This document shows positions 54,826 to 64,000 of a stretch of DNA of 64,000 nt, in pieces. Position 1 is the stretch's first letter. Every line of letters begins with the position of its first letter. The notes beneath the pieces were generated by a model. It was not told the origin of the DNA. It was given only the letters and a program-made list of their open reading frames with translations, and ran no database searches. Both the position numbers and the translations under genes were made by a program. Source of the DNA: CAWCDJ01 sp963836015 (GTDB lineage: Bacteria; Acidobacteriota; Terriglobia; Bryobacterales; Bryobacteraceae); NCBI GenBank assembly GCA_963836015.1, contig CAWIIF010000006.1:1-64000 (forward strand), in the 5' to 3' direction.

Positions 54826-55775
54826 CCAGCTTCCAGAGTCCGGGAGACGATCTCGGAGTGCTCCTCAATCTTATCAAGTATCGACAAGGCTATCCCCAGA
54901 GTTTGACGTGCGGCGGAGCCGGAACATTTCGGCTCGTTTCGCGAATTCACGGCATCCAGGAAGGCGTCAAACTGGAGCTTGAGCGGTTCCGACTTGGCCA
55001 CCGGCGCCTGTTCGAACCCGATCTGCCGGTTTTCTCCCACCGAGAAGACCACCAGGTCCTGCCGGCTGTAGTCGAGCGAGAGGTACTGCTTGGGCTGAAA
55101 CAGCCGCAGTTTCCGGACGCGCTCCGTCGAAACCCGGCTGGCCGTGAGATTGGCGACACATCCATTGGGAAACTGCAGGCGCACGTTGGCGATGTCCACC
55201 TTGCGCGAAAGGATGCAGATTCCGGCGGCGCGGATTTCCTGGGGTTCGGCGCGCGTGAGGGCTAGCACCACGTCCACGTCGTGGATCATCAGGTCCAGCA
55301 CGACATCCACATCCAGGCTACGCTGGCTGAAGACATTGAGCCGGTGGATCTCGAAGAAAAGCGGCAGGTTGGCGCGCCGTTCGAGTTCTACCACCGCGGG
55401 ATTGAACCGCTCCAGGTGGCCTACCTGCAAAATGCGGCCGAACCTGGTGGCGGCAGCGATCAGGCGCGCCGCAGAGCCGAGATCTGGAGCGATGGGCTTC
55501 TCCACCAGGACGTCGATGCCGGCTTCGAGCAGTGCGCAGCCGGCCTCTTCGTGGGACACCGTCGGGGTGGCAACCACGGCCGCATCCACCCGGCCCGCCA
55601 GTTCGCGCACATCGGTCAGGGGTTGGGCGCCATATGATGCCGCGACCTCGGCGGCACGGGCGGCGTCGATATCCACCACGAAGGCGAGCGCGGCCCGCTC
55701 CGATTCGTGGATCACACGGCAGTGGTTGCGGCCAAACTGGCCGGCTCCCACCACGGCAAGGCGAGGAAGAGACAT
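54813..55775 (-). CDS. Gfo/Idh/MocA-family oxidoreductase
   Basis: 320 residues. A Rossmann NAD(P) domain (about 5-120: LAVVGAGQFGRNHCRVI, VLVEKPIAPD) is followed by a C-terminal alpha/beta domain with DLMIHDVDVVLAL (the family catalytic His segment). It lies within the lipid A operon, 2 bases after lpxI, so it may act on a nucleotide sugar used for lipopolysaccharide. Members of this family often sit next to lpx genes. The substrate cannot be read. Confidence 0.88.
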   Translation of the reverse strand: MSLPRLAVVGAGQFGRNHCRVIHESERAALAFVVDIDAARAAEVAASYGAQPLTDVRELAGRVDAAVVATPTVSHEEAGCALLEAGIDVLVEKPIAPDLGSAARLIAAATRFGRILQVGHLERFNPAVVELERRANLPLFFEIHRLNVFSQRSLDVDVVLDLMIHDVDVVLALTRAEPQEIRAAGICILSRKVDIANVRLQFPNGCVANLTASRVSTERVRKLRLFQPKQYLSLDYSRQDLVVFSVGENRQIGFEQAPVAKSEPLKLQFDAFLDAVNSRNEPKCSGSAARQTLGIALSILDKIEEHSEIVSRTLEAGWTP

Positions 55776-55777
55776 GG

Positions 55778-56581
55778 TCAGGAGTGCCCCAGAATGGCGA
55801 TGCCGGAGTCGTCGGCGGCTTCCAGCATGCGGTCTTTGTCCAACATCAGGGTGCGCCCGGCCTCTACTGCCAGCGCAGTGGTCCCGGTTTCGCGCATCAC
55901 CGGGATGGTGCTTAGCCCGACCACCGGGACGTCGAACAGCAGGTGCTCCCGGCGGCGCGCGACCTTGACCAGCGTCAGTCGCCGGCCGTTCACCAGGGAG
56001 GCGGCGCGGCGTAGCATGGCGTCGGTGCCTTCCATGGCCTCCAGGGCGACACAGGCCCGCTCGCAGATGGCGACGCTCTGCCCAACGTCGAACCCCGCCA
56101 GGGAGTCGGCCACGCGGCGGCCGTATTCGATGTCGGTCGTCTCGTCCCTATCCGGTTTACGGCGCGTCATGGCTCCGGCGGTGGCCAGCAGAGGCTTCAA
56201 CAGGAAGGTGGAATCGCGCAAGTGGATGCCTTCGTCCTCGAGCACGCGGATCACGCCACCAATCAGGCCGTCGGTGTTCTTGGAGGGCAGGGTCATCAGC
56301 AGCTTGGCCAGGCGCCAGTCCGGGCGGATCGCGGAGAAGATTCTGGCGTGCTTCACCTGGCCGCACATCACCACCTCGGTAATGTCTTCCTCTTTGAGGA
56401 TCTCGATCAGCCTGGAGAGCTGGCCCAATGAAATCCGGTGGCAGCGCGGCGCCAGCGACTCCACCTCCGCGGAGGCTTCCTCCTGGATCGCGATGACCGT
56501 AACGTCGTGCCCCAGCCGCTGTGCGCTCTCCAGCGCCAGCACCGGAAACCGCCCATTGCCCGCAATCAGCCCGTACCGCAT
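55778..56581 (-). CDS. lpxI: UDP-2,3-diacylglucosamine pyrophosphatase, LpxI type
   Basis: 267 residues from ATG at 56581, chosen because it begins MRYGLIAGNGRFP and overlaps the lpxA stop by one base (TAATG). LpxI marks are GQLSRLIEILKEEDITEVVMCGQVKH, RDSTFLLKPLLA, and DVGQSVAICERACVALEAMEGTD. It cleaves UDP-2,3-diacylglucosamine to lipid X in lipid A synthesis, replacing LpxH. The order fabZ-lpxA-lpxI is typical for this enzyme. Confidence 0.93.
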   Translation of the reverse strand: MRYGLIAGNGRFPVLALESAQRLGHDVTVIAIQEEASAEVESLAPRCHRISLGQLSRLIEILKEEDITEVVMCGQVKHARIFSAIRPDWRLAKLLMTLPSKNTDGLIGGVIRVLEDEGIHLRDSTFLLKPLLATAGAMTRRKPDRDETTDIEYGRRVADSLAGFDVGQSVAICERACVALEAMEGTDAMLRRAASLVNGRRLTLVKVARRREHLLFDVPVVGLSTIPVMRETGTTALAVEAGRTLMLDKDRMLEAADDSGIAILGHS

Positions 56582-57357
56582 TACTTGATCACGCCGCGAT
56601 CCGAGGAGCGGATGAACTCGATCACCTCGTCCACCTCGGGGCACGCCGGGACCTCGGCGCGGATCCGCTCGATCGCCTGCGTGGTATTCAGCCCCGACCG
56701 TGTCAGCAGGCGGAACGCGGTCTGCAGCGCTTCGATGGCGCCTTTCCCAAAGCCGCGCCGCTCGAGACCGATGCTGTTGGCGCCGAACACGCCCAGTTCC
56801 GGCTTGTTGCTGGTGAGCGAATATGGCATCACGTCCTGCTTGATCACGCTGTAAGGCCCGACAAAGGCGTGCCGCCCGATGCGGCAGAACTGGTGCACCC
56901 CGCTGAACGGGCTGACGTCGGCCCAGTCTTCGATCACCACATGCCCGGCCAGGCCCACGCTGTTCCCCAAAATGACGTGATCGCCGATCCGCACATCGTG
57001 CGCCACGTGGGAGTAGACCATCAATAGGTTGTCGCTGCCGATGCTGGTGACCAGGCCCCCGCCCTGGGTCCCGCGATGGATGGTGACAAATTCGCGGATG
57101 CGGTTGCGGTGGCCGATGCGCGTCTCGGCGCGCTCGCCCTTGTATTTCAGGTCCTGCGACGCCACGCCTACGGTGCTGAACGGGAAGAAGACGTTGTCCT
57201 CGCCGATCCAGGTGGGGCCCTCGACGAAATTATGCGCCATCAGGCGGGTGCGGGGGCCGATCTCCACTTCGGCGCCGACGATCGAATACGGCCCGATCTC
57301 GGCGCTTTCCGCGATACGCGCCGCCTGGTCCACAATGGCGGTCGGGTGGATGGGCAT
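56581..57357 (-). CDS. lpxA: UDP-N-acetylglucosamine O-acyltransferase
   Basis: 258 residues, the usual length. A left-handed beta-helix of hexapeptide repeats (IHPTAIVDQAARIAESAEIG, VEIGPRTRL) leads to the active-site region GLAGHVVIEDWADVSPFSGVHQF, where the AGH histidine is the catalytic base in E. coli LpxA. A helical C-terminus follows. It performs the first step of lipid A synthesis in the cytoplasm. Its stop overlaps the lpxI start and it begins 3 bases after fabZ. Confidence 0.96.
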   Translation of the reverse strand: MPIHPTAIVDQAARIAESAEIGPYSIVGAEVEIGPRTRLMAHNFVEGPTWIGEDNVFFPFSTVGVASQDLKYKGERAETRIGHRNRIREFVTIHRGTQGGGLVTSIGSDNLLMVYSHVAHDVRIGDHVILGNSVGLAGHVVIEDWADVSPFSGVHQFCRIGRHAFVGPYSVIKQDVMPYSLTSNKPELGVFGANSIGLERRGFGKGAIEALQTAFRLLTRSGLNTTQAIERIRAEVPACPEVDEVIEFIRSSDRGVIK

Positions 57358-57360
57358 CGC

Positions 57361-57819
57361 TCAAGCGTCGACGGCGCTCTTCTCTTCTTTGTCCGCGAGT
57401 TTACACATTACTTCGGCTTCCGCCACAACCACGCCATCCACCGTGGCGATGCCTGCCATCTTGGCCACGCTGGCCTTCCGCTTGATGACTTTCATTTCCA
57501 TGCGCAGCGTGTCCCCCGGCACCACCGGCCGGCGGAACCGCGCATTCTCGACGGCCACCAGCAGCACCAGCTTGTTGCTGCGGTCTTCCATACTCTTAAG
57601 AACCAGCACGCCGGCGGTCTGTGCCATGGCCTCCACGATCAGCACGCCCGGCATCACCGGAAAATCCGGAAAATGGCCTTGGAAAAAGGGCTCGTTGTGA
57701 GTTACATTTTTGATCCCGACGACCCGTTCGGGCTCCATTTCCACGATGCGATCCACCAGTAGAAACGGATAGCGATGCGGCAATATCGCTTTGATCTCGT
57801 TGATATCCAAAATGGCCAT
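57361..57819 (-). CDS. fabZ: 3-hydroxyacyl-ACP dehydratase FabZ
   Basis: 152 residues from ATG at 57819 (MAILDINEIKAILPHRYPFLL). Catalytic His is in LPHRYPFLLVDR and catalytic Glu in MPGVLIVEAMAQ. A hot-dog fold enzyme that dehydrates 3-hydroxyacyl-ACP in fatty acid synthesis and balances flow into lipid A. It heads the operon to lpxA, lpxI, Gfo/Idh and tonB. The longer frame to 57849 has no better start. The 57820-57965 gap carries the divergent promoters. Confidence 0.95.
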   Translation of the reverse strand: MAILDINEIKAILPHRYPFLLVDRIVEMEPERVVGIKNVTHNEPFFQGHFPDFPVMPGVLIVEAMAQTAGVLVLKSMEDRSNKLVLLVAVENARFRRPVVPGDTLRMEMKVIKRKASVAKMAGIATVDGVVVAEAEVMCKLADKEEKSAVDA

Positions 57820-57965
57820 GGAAGCCGCTATTATCGCACGGCTCCGCATAGTGGGTTTTCAGACGAATATACCGACGCTTTGTAATGCCTGTGACATTCC
57901 GGCTTAAGTAGGTCTCGGTACAATTTGAATACGCGCCGCTCAACGGAACGAATCAGGTTACCTAT

Positions 57966-58151
57966 ATGCCCTTTTCCTCAAAAACGGCGCAACTCCGATG
58001 CCCCAACTGCTACTCCCTTGACGTCCGATTGTCGCTCCGGACCAAGCTGGATTGGCTGTTCGGTCTCCTCCAGTGGCGGGCCTTCCGCTGCCGGAGTTGC
58101 CGCCACCGGTTTTACAGACGCCTTGCCCGCAGGCCCGCGTACATCTCCTGA
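57966..58151 (+). CDS. Small zinc-ribbon protein
   Basis: 61 residues with two knuckles, CPNCYSLDV near 12 and CRSCRHRFYR near 42, forming a four-Cys zinc ribbon. The rest is basic and aromatic. It may bind nucleic acid or protein; function unknown. It is divergent from fabZ, and the M20 peptidase gene follows after 50 bases. Confidence 0.6.
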   Translation: MPFSSKTAQLRCPNCYSLDVRLSLRTKLDWLFGLLQWRAFRCRSCRHRFYRRLARRPAYIS

Positions 58152-58201
58152 TCCGCGTTCTTCACGCCGTCCAACCGGGACGTCCGCTATCATGGCGGAC
58201 G

Positions 58202-59341
58202 ATGGATCCGATTCTTGCCTATGTTCAGGCGCGGCAGTCTGAGCTGGTCGCGCTCATCCGACAATTCGTGGAATGCGAATCGCCGAGCGACGACCCGGCG
58301 GCCGTCAACCGCTTCGTGGAGTTGGTGTCCGACGCCGCTGAGCCCTTCGGCAAAGTGAAGGCCCCGCCGGGCGGGCGCTTCGGCCGGCACTTGACCTGCG
58401 AAATGACGCTCCCTGGAAGGAAGAAGAGCGGCCAGGTGCTGGCCTTGGGACACTCCGACACGGTCTGGCCCATGGGCACGCTCACTTCCATGCCGTTCCG
58501 CGAAGTCGGGGGCCGGCTCTGGGGGCCGGGAGTCTTGGATATGAAATCGGGCATTGCGTTCTTTATTTTCGCGGTGCGCGCCCTGCGCGAACTGGAGATT
58601 CCGGTGCCGTCGAAGGTACTTCTTCAGGTGAATTCCGACGAGGAGGTGGGCAGCCCGTCTTCGCGCACGCTCACCGAAAAGAACGCGCGGCGCAGCAAGG
58701 CCGTCCTGGTGCTCGAGCCGGGCACGGGCCTGGATGGCCGGCTCAAGACCGCGCGCAAAGGCGTGGGCGATTTCAAAATCGCGGTGCATGGCAAGGCGTC
58801 GCATGCGGGCGTGGACTTCGAGGCCGGCGCCAGCGCCGTCGTGGAGCTGGCGCGGCAGATCGACCGCGTCGCTTCCTTCACACGGATCGACCGCGGCATC
58901 ACCGTCAATCCGGGAGTGATCTCGGGCGGCACCCGCACGAATGTGGTGGCGGCGGAGGCCGCAGCAGAAGTCGATATCCGCGTGCTGCGGCTGAAGGATG
59001 CGCCCGTGCTGGAACGAAAATTCCATGCCCTCAAGCCGTTCGACCGCCGCTGCACGATCGAGGTCACCGGTGGATTAAACCGGCCTCCCATGGAGCGCTC
59101 GGCGGGCATCGTGCGCCTGTTCCGGCTGGCACAGAAGCTGTCGCGCGAAATGGGCGTGGAGATCGGTGAGTCGCTCACCGGCGGCGGCTCGGACGGCAAC
59201 TTCACCGCGGCCCTGGGGGTGCCGACGCTGGATGGCCTGGGCGCCGTCGGGGAAGGGGCGCATGCCGCCAACGAGAGCATCCTGGCGGACCGCATCGCCG
59301 ACCGGACAGCGTTGATCGCCAAGTTGCTGGCGGCAATTTAG
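58202..59341 (+). CDS. M20-family metallopeptidase, glutamate carboxypeptidase-like
   Basis: 379 residues from ATG at 58202. The two-zinc site is complete: His in LGHSDTVWP, bridging Asp in GPGVLDMKSG, catalytic Glu pair in NSDEEVGS, then Glu in LEPGT and His in GEGAHAANES. The dimerisation domain lies at about 185-290 (GKASHAGVDFEAG). The layout is that of carboxypeptidase G2-like enzymes that release C-terminal glutamate or similar residues. The upstream extension in the frame overlaps the zinc-ribbon gene and was discarded. Confidence 0.9.
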   Translation: MDPILAYVQARQSELVALIRQFVECESPSDDPAAVNRFVELVSDAAEPFGKVKAPPGGRFGRHLTCEMTLPGRKKSGQVLALGHSDTVWPMGTLTSMPFREVGGRLWGPGVLDMKSGIAFFIFAVRALRELEIPVPSKVLLQVNSDEEVGSPSSRTLTEKNARRSKAVLVLEPGTGLDGRLKTARKGVGDFKIAVHGKASHAGVDFEAGASAVVELARQIDRVASFTRIDRGITVNPGVISGGTRTNVVAAEAAAEVDIRVLRLKDAPVLERKFHALKPFDRRCTIEVTGGLNRPPMERSAGIVRLFRLAQKLSREMGVEIGESLTGGGSDGNFTAALGVPTLDGLGAVGEGAHAANESILADRIADRTALIAKLLAAI

Positions 59342-59363
59342 CGCGGTCGATTAGCATGGGAGT

Positions 59364-60896
59364 GTGCCCCGCTACGCCGCTATCGATATCGGCAGCAACT
59401 CGATCCGCATGGAAGCCGCGGAGGTCGTGCCGGGCCAGCCTGCGCGCATCCTGGCTTCCGATCGCGAGGTAACGCGCCTCGGAGAGAACGTCTTCCGCGC
59501 GGGCACCGTCAGCGAAGAGGCCATGAAGGCCACCTGCACTGTGCTGTCACGCATGGCCGCGCTCTATCGCAAGCTAGACGTGGTCGGAGTGCGGGCGGTG
59601 GCTACCAGCGCCATCCGCGACACACGCAACCAGAAGGAGTTTTTGGCCCGCGCGTCGGAAGCGGCCGGGACCCCGGTGGAGATCATTTCCGGACGCGAAG
59701 AAGCCCGCCTGATTCACCTGGGCGTGGAAAGCACCTGGCCGCAAGCCGGCAAGCGCGTCCTGATCATCGATATCGGGGGCGGCAGCGCGGAGATCATTGC
59801 GTCCGAGGACGGACGCCTGCGCGAGGCGTACTCGAAGCCGCTCGGCGCGGTGCGGCTGCGCGAGATCTTCCTCAAGAGCGACCCCGCCGGTCCGCTCGAG
59901 CTTCACCAGATGCGCGAGTATATCCAGGAGAAACTGTCGGGCGCCGTGAGGCGGCTGGGGCACACGGGTTGGGACCGGACCATCGCCACTTCGGCCACGG
60001 CGTCGGCAGTGGCCGGGGCCGTCGCGCGACTGCCGCGGTCGAAGCGCGATGAAATCGACCGGCTGCGCGTCTCGACCGCGCAGGTCCGCAAACTCTTCGA
60101 GAAAATCTCCGGGCTGGGGCTGGCCGAGCGGCGCAAGATCACCGGCATCGGGCCGCGGCGCGCGGAAATCATCGTCCCCGGGGTGGCCGTGCTGCTCCAA
60201 TTCCTGCAGGAGTTCCACCTGCCGGCCCTTTACTACTCGCGTGCGGGGGTGCGCGACGGCATTATCGCCGACCTCACGCTGCGCAATGTCGGCGCGGAGC
60301 TTTCGCGCCTGAGCCGCGACCAGCGGCACGAGGTGGAAGACATGTGCCGGCGCTTCGGTGTGTCCCTGGAGCACGCGCGCAAGGTCGCCAATATCGCCTC
60401 CATGCTATTCACCGCCATGCACCCGCTGCACGAGCTGCCGCCCTCCGCCGGCAAGCTCCTGGAGGCCGCGGCCTATCTGCACGACGTGGGGCACTGGGTG
60501 AGCAGCACGGGACACCACAAGCATTCCTGGTACGTGGTTGCCAACTCCGACATGCCGGGCTTCACCGAGCGGGAGCGCCTGTTGATCGCCGCCCTGTGCC
60601 GCTACCACCGCAAGACCCTGCCTAGCCCGCTGCACAGTGCCTACCAGGCGTTATCGGCGGAGGAAAAGCGCATGCTGATGCTCTCGGTCCCGCTATTACG
60701 CCTGGCCGATAACCTGGACCGCAGCCACGAACAGAAAATCCGCAGCCTGGACTGCCGCCTGCAGAACGGCCAGGTCCTCCTGCAGGTCCATTCGGAGGGC
60801 GACGTGGATCTCGAGCAGTGGGGCGCCGAACGGGCCGGCGAGGCGTTCCAGCAGATCTACCACCGGCAGGTCGAGGTCACGAAGGCAAGGGATTAG
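59364..60896 (+). CDS. Ppx/GppA exopolyphosphatase / pppGpp phosphatase
   Basis: 510 residues, GTG start at 59364. The actin-like N-terminal half shows IDIGSNSIRMEAAEV, ATSAIRDTRN, SGREEARLIHLG and IDIGGGSAEII. The C-terminal half is an HD-type domain (AAYLHDVGHWV, then RYHRKTLPS). The family removes terminal phosphate from polyphosphate or pppGpp. It follows the M20 gene by 22 bases. Which substrate is preferred cannot be told. The 60897-61093 stretch after it holds no recognisable gene. Confidence 0.92.
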   Translation: MPRYAAIDIGSNSIRMEAAEVVPGQPARILASDREVTRLGENVFRAGTVSEEAMKATCTVLSRMAALYRKLDVVGVRAVATSAIRDTRNQKEFLARASEAAGTPVEIISGREEARLIHLGVESTWPQAGKRVLIIDIGGGSAEIIASEDGRLREAYSKPLGAVRLREIFLKSDPAGPLELHQMREYIQEKLSGAVRRLGHTGWDRTIATSATASAVAGAVARLPRSKRDEIDRLRVSTAQVRKLFEKISGLGLAERRKITGIGPRRAEIIVPGVAVLLQFLQEFHLPALYYSRAGVRDGIIADLTLRNVGAELSRLSRDQRHEVEDMCRRFGVSLEHARKVANIASMLFTAMHPLHELPPSAGKLLEAAAYLHDVGHWVSSTGHHKHSWYVVANSDMPGFTERERLLIAALCRYHRKTLPSPLHSAYQALSAEEKRMLMLSVPLLRLADNLDRSHEQKIRSLDCRLQNGQVLLQVHSEGDVDLEQWGAERAGEAFQQIYHRQVEVTKARD

Positions 60897-61093
60897 ACGC
60901 CCATGATGCGCCGGACCGTTTGCGCCGCCGTAGTGAGGTGGAGTTCCTGGCACGCGCTTCAGGCACGACAAGCGCGACAAGTCGTTCGGATGTCATGTCC
61001 AACCGGATAGTAATACCACGGCGATCTGAGTATCACGCCTGTTGTTGATCTGACCTGGACGGATAACATTGGTCGAGCGCCATTGAACCGGCT

Positions 61094-62009
<916 letters not shown>

Positions 62010-62168
62010 CCATTGGGCTTGTTAAGCATCGAAATCCAACTTGACGCGTAGTCCCATCTCGTACTTTCGCTTCTCGGCGACCCGTACGCGGCCATTCGCA
62101 GGATAGATCCCCGCCCGTCGCCCTGCGTTTGGCGAATTCGGCCGAAGACGATGGCCGGCGGTCGCCGC

Positions 62169-63092
62169 TCATGGGAGCATTGGCGAGCAGCACGGTTTCT
62201 CGACGGGCTTCGGCTCCATCAGCTCCGTCCGCGTCAGGTTCGCGTCATAGAGGTTGAGCTGCCACTTGCCGTCGCGGCCGATCTTCGGGCCTTGCGCCGG
62301 ATCGAGGCCGCGATCCTTGACGGTCTTATAGCCTGCCGCAACACTGGGGACGCCGAGCGCCATGTGGTTCATGACGCCCAGGGTCCGCTGGCTCGGATTC
62401 TTCACGTTCAGCATGTACTCGAACCAGTCGGTGCCGTCCGGGACCCGCATGTCCACCCAGCTGGTCTGGTCGTCGGTCATGCCGCCGTGCCAGAACTCGC
62501 GGAAACCGAGAATGTCGCGGTACAGGGCATCGAAGGCGGCGCGGTCCGATACGGTCGTACCCACGTGGATGATCCGCTCGGAGATGCGCGTGGCCGGCAG
62601 AAACTTCCCGAAATTCCGCGAGTGCAGGGATCCCGGCAGATACTGGACGAATTCGACGTCGTGGCCGTCCGGGTCCTTGATCATGAAGCTCAGGTTCCCA
62701 TCCAGTCCCTTGCGCAGTGTGTCGGGAACCCTCACGCCCTTGCTCGCCAGGTAATCGCGCAACTCCCGCGCATCGTCGGTCTCGAACGCGATGTGCGAAA
62801 GGACCAGTTGCTCCGGACCCTTCCAGCCAGGGAACACCTCGATGTACTGGTGATCGTTGACTTTGAAGTAGACCAGCATGAGCCCGCCCTCCGGCCGGTC
62901 GAGCTGGAATGCCTCGGCGAAGCCCAGTTGCCGGCCGTAGAACGCGCGCGCGGCGTCCAGGTTATCCGTGCGCAGTCCGATGTGAGCGACGCCCACGATG
63001 TGCGGCCGCTTGGGTGCGGCTGCCGTCTGGGCGGATCCGGTAATCGCCAGCGCCATGAGGGCGGCGGCGCACAAAACTGCTCGGGAGGTCAT
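62169..63092 (-). CDS. Secreted protein with two VOC/glyoxalase-like domains
   Basis: 307 residues from ATG at 63092, with a signal peptide (about 1-23, ending GSAQ). Two VOC modules: the first (about 33-155) with GVAHIGLRTDNLDAARAFY, LSHIAFE and DPDGHDVEFVQY; the second (about 170-295) with HVGTTVSDRAAFDALYRDIL and MNHMALGV. The VOC fold supports dioxygenases, glyoxalases and resistance proteins; the metal ligands here (His and Glu) are plausible, but the substrate is unknown. Export is unusual for this family. It ends the window's last operon, 16 bases after the HlyD-like gene. Confidence 0.85.
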   Translation of the reverse strand: MTSRAVLCAAALMALAITGSAQTAAAPKRPHIVGVAHIGLRTDNLDAARAFYGRQLGFAEAFQLDRPEGGLMLVYFKVNDHQYIEVFPGWKGPEQLVLSHIAFETDDARELRDYLASKGVRVPDTLRKGLDGNLSFMIKDPDGHDVEFVQYLPGSLHSRNFGKFLPATRISERIIHVGTTVSDRAAFDALYRDILGFREFWHGGMTDDQTSWVDMRVPDGTDWFEYMLNVKNPSQRTLGVMNHMALGVPSVAAGYKTVKDRGLDPAQGPKIGRDGKWQLNLYDANLTRTELMEPKPVEKPCCSPMLP

Positions 63093-63108
63093 CACGAGCC
63101 AGTATAAG

Positions 63109-64000
63109 TCACATCCCGTGGGGATCGAGCGCCACTTCCTCGCCTTCCGCGAGACCCGAAACAATGGCGGCACGGGTGTTGTTCTGTCCTCCCACTTCCA
63201 CTTCCCGCGGGGTGAATGTCTCGGCCTGCTTGACGTAGACAACCGCCTTGCCGGCGCGCTCCAGAACGGCCTCCCGTGGGAGGATGATGCCCGCCTGGTC
63301 ATCGTCCACCACCACGTCCGCGCTGGCGGTGAGATCGGGAATCACGCGCGCATCGCCGCCTGCGATCTTGAGCCGAAGGGGGATGCTGCGGACGTAGTAG
63401 TTGGTGCGCCGGCCTCCGGTCGCCAGCGCGCCCACCGACTCCACCTGGCCGCTCAGCACGATCTCGGGAAACGCGTCGAAGCGCACCGTGGCTCGCTGCC
63501 CGATGTGGAAGATCTCGCTCTCGGCCTGGCTCATGGTGGCGTCCAACAGCATGTTGGATGAATCCACCACCCGCAGGAACGGCTGGCCGGGCGCCAGCTC
63601 GTCGCCGAGCTTGATCTGGTTCATTTCGCCGTGGCGCCGGAGTGTCTGCAGCACCACCTGGCCATTCATGGGCGCCTGGATCTCACAGCGCCGCGCATCG
63701 GTCTGATGCCGTTTCAAGTGCCGCACCTGCCGCTGGTACGCCAGCTCGAGGATACGCATCTCGGTCCGCTGCCGCTCCCGGACCATTCCGACCTGCTCCT
63801 CCAGCCCCTTGTAGACGGCCCGGGCCTGCAAGACCGCGAGTTTCAGCAGCTCGGCGGTGATCGCCGGCTTCACCGCCACGGTCCGCGCATCCAACTCCGC
63901 TTTCTGGAGCTCGCCTTTGGCGGCGCGCACGTCTTGCAGTAGCAGTTCCATCTCGGCGGCATGCTGGGCCTGCCTGCGGCGGAGTTCGATGGCGGCCTGC
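63109..64000 (-). CDS. HlyD-family efflux periplasmic adaptor, C-terminal part
   Basis: The frame is open to the window end, so the start lies outside. About 297 C-terminal residues are visible: a long coiled-coil hairpin (about the first 110 residues), a lipoyl/barrel part with NGQVVLQTLRRHGEMNQ and LAPGQPFLRVVDSSNMLLDA, a beta-barrel with GQRATVRFDAFPEIVLSGQVESVG, and a membrane-proximal domain with VLERAGKAVVYVK and ALDPHGM. This is the RND or ABC efflux adaptor family that links an inner membrane pump to an outer membrane channel. Confidence 0.9.
   Translation of the reverse strand, partial: QAAIELRRRQAQHAAEMELLLQDVRAAKGELQKAELDARTVAVKPAITAELLKLAVLQARAVYKGLEEQVGMVRERQRTEMRILELAYQRQVRHLKRHQTDARRCEIQAPMNGQVVLQTLRRHGEMNQIKLGDELAPGQPFLRVVDSSNMLLDATMSQAESEIFHIGQRATVRFDAFPEIVLSGQVESVGALATGGRRTNYYVRSIPLRLKIAGGDARVIPDLTASADVVVDDDQAGIILPREAVLERAGKAVVYVKQAETFTPREVEVGGQNNTRAAIVSGLAEGEEVALDPHGM

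Noticed and set aside
62010..62168. Minus-strand frame ending in GLRVKLDF, like an outer membrane barrel end
   Set aside because: Only about 30 residues and no start or upstream domain; too short to call a remnant.

Overview
The window comes from a high-GC Gram-negative bacterium, most likely an acidobacterium of the Solibacter/Bryobacterales type. The evidence is family content: a Solibacter-type C-terminal domain protein, an acidobacterial VWFA-related protein, an Oar-like TonB-dependent receptor, a DUF1549/DUF1501 pair, an acidobacterial-type N-terminal domain protein, and lipid A genes (lpxA, lpxI, fabZ) that prove an outer membrane. I saw no tRNA, rRNA, CRISPR array, transposase or phage genes.

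Layout. 1-2634: 3' end of a ROK sugar kinase/regulator, a small DUF5658-like membrane protein and a JAMM-like/TonB hybrid. 2859-4436: a surface protein with an LPxTA tail and its sortase. 4298-12296 (minus): a membrane-anchored HAMP/OtsA fusion, then a transport and metabolism operon (secreted Solibacter-domain protein, alpha/beta hydrolase, sugar-type MFS transporter, class III aminotransferase). 12419-15793: DUF1549/DUF1553 protein and DUF1501 protein. 16436-18779: a second LPxTA protein, a VWFA protein and a second sortase. 18650-20743: a gene graveyard holding a copied GH2 tail, a rotted PD40 propeller and a FAD oxidase with an internal deletion. 20796-22441: double-cupredoxin protein plus SCO1. 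22523-29507 (minus): TonB-dependent receptor and a large GH2 glycosidase. 29717-34832: acidobacterial N-domain protein, then an ECF sigma/anti-sigma/HEAT/HEAT operon. 34873-42654 (minus): S46 peptidase, DUF5107-TPR protein, M1 aminopeptidase.

42678-53426 (minus) is the most interesting part: a tightly overlapping run of sigma factor, Ser/Thr kinase-FGE, FHA protein, PP2C phosphatase with an outer beta-helix, second Ser/Thr kinase, one polypeptide fusing a SEDS glycosyltransferase to a PBP2-type transpeptidase, and an FhaA-like FHA protein. It mirrors the actinobacterial fhaA-pstP-rodA-pbpA-pknB cell-wall locus, but in an organism with lipid A. 53616-57819 (minus) is fabZ-lpxA-lpxI-Gfo/Idh-tonB-small membrane protein. 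57966-60896 (plus): zinc ribbon, M20 peptidase, Ppx/GppA. 61094-62009 is a broken, partly duplicated DHFR/RibD-like gene. 62169-64000 (minus): secreted double-VOC protein and the 3' part of an HlyD-type adaptor.

Four otherwise good genes (Solibacter-domain protein, DUF1549 protein, GH2, FHA protein) carry six single-base frameshifts between them. In two genes the indels have opposite sign and cancel in total length. Together these look more like sequence or assembly errors than decay; the graveyard and the DHFR-like locus look like real decay.
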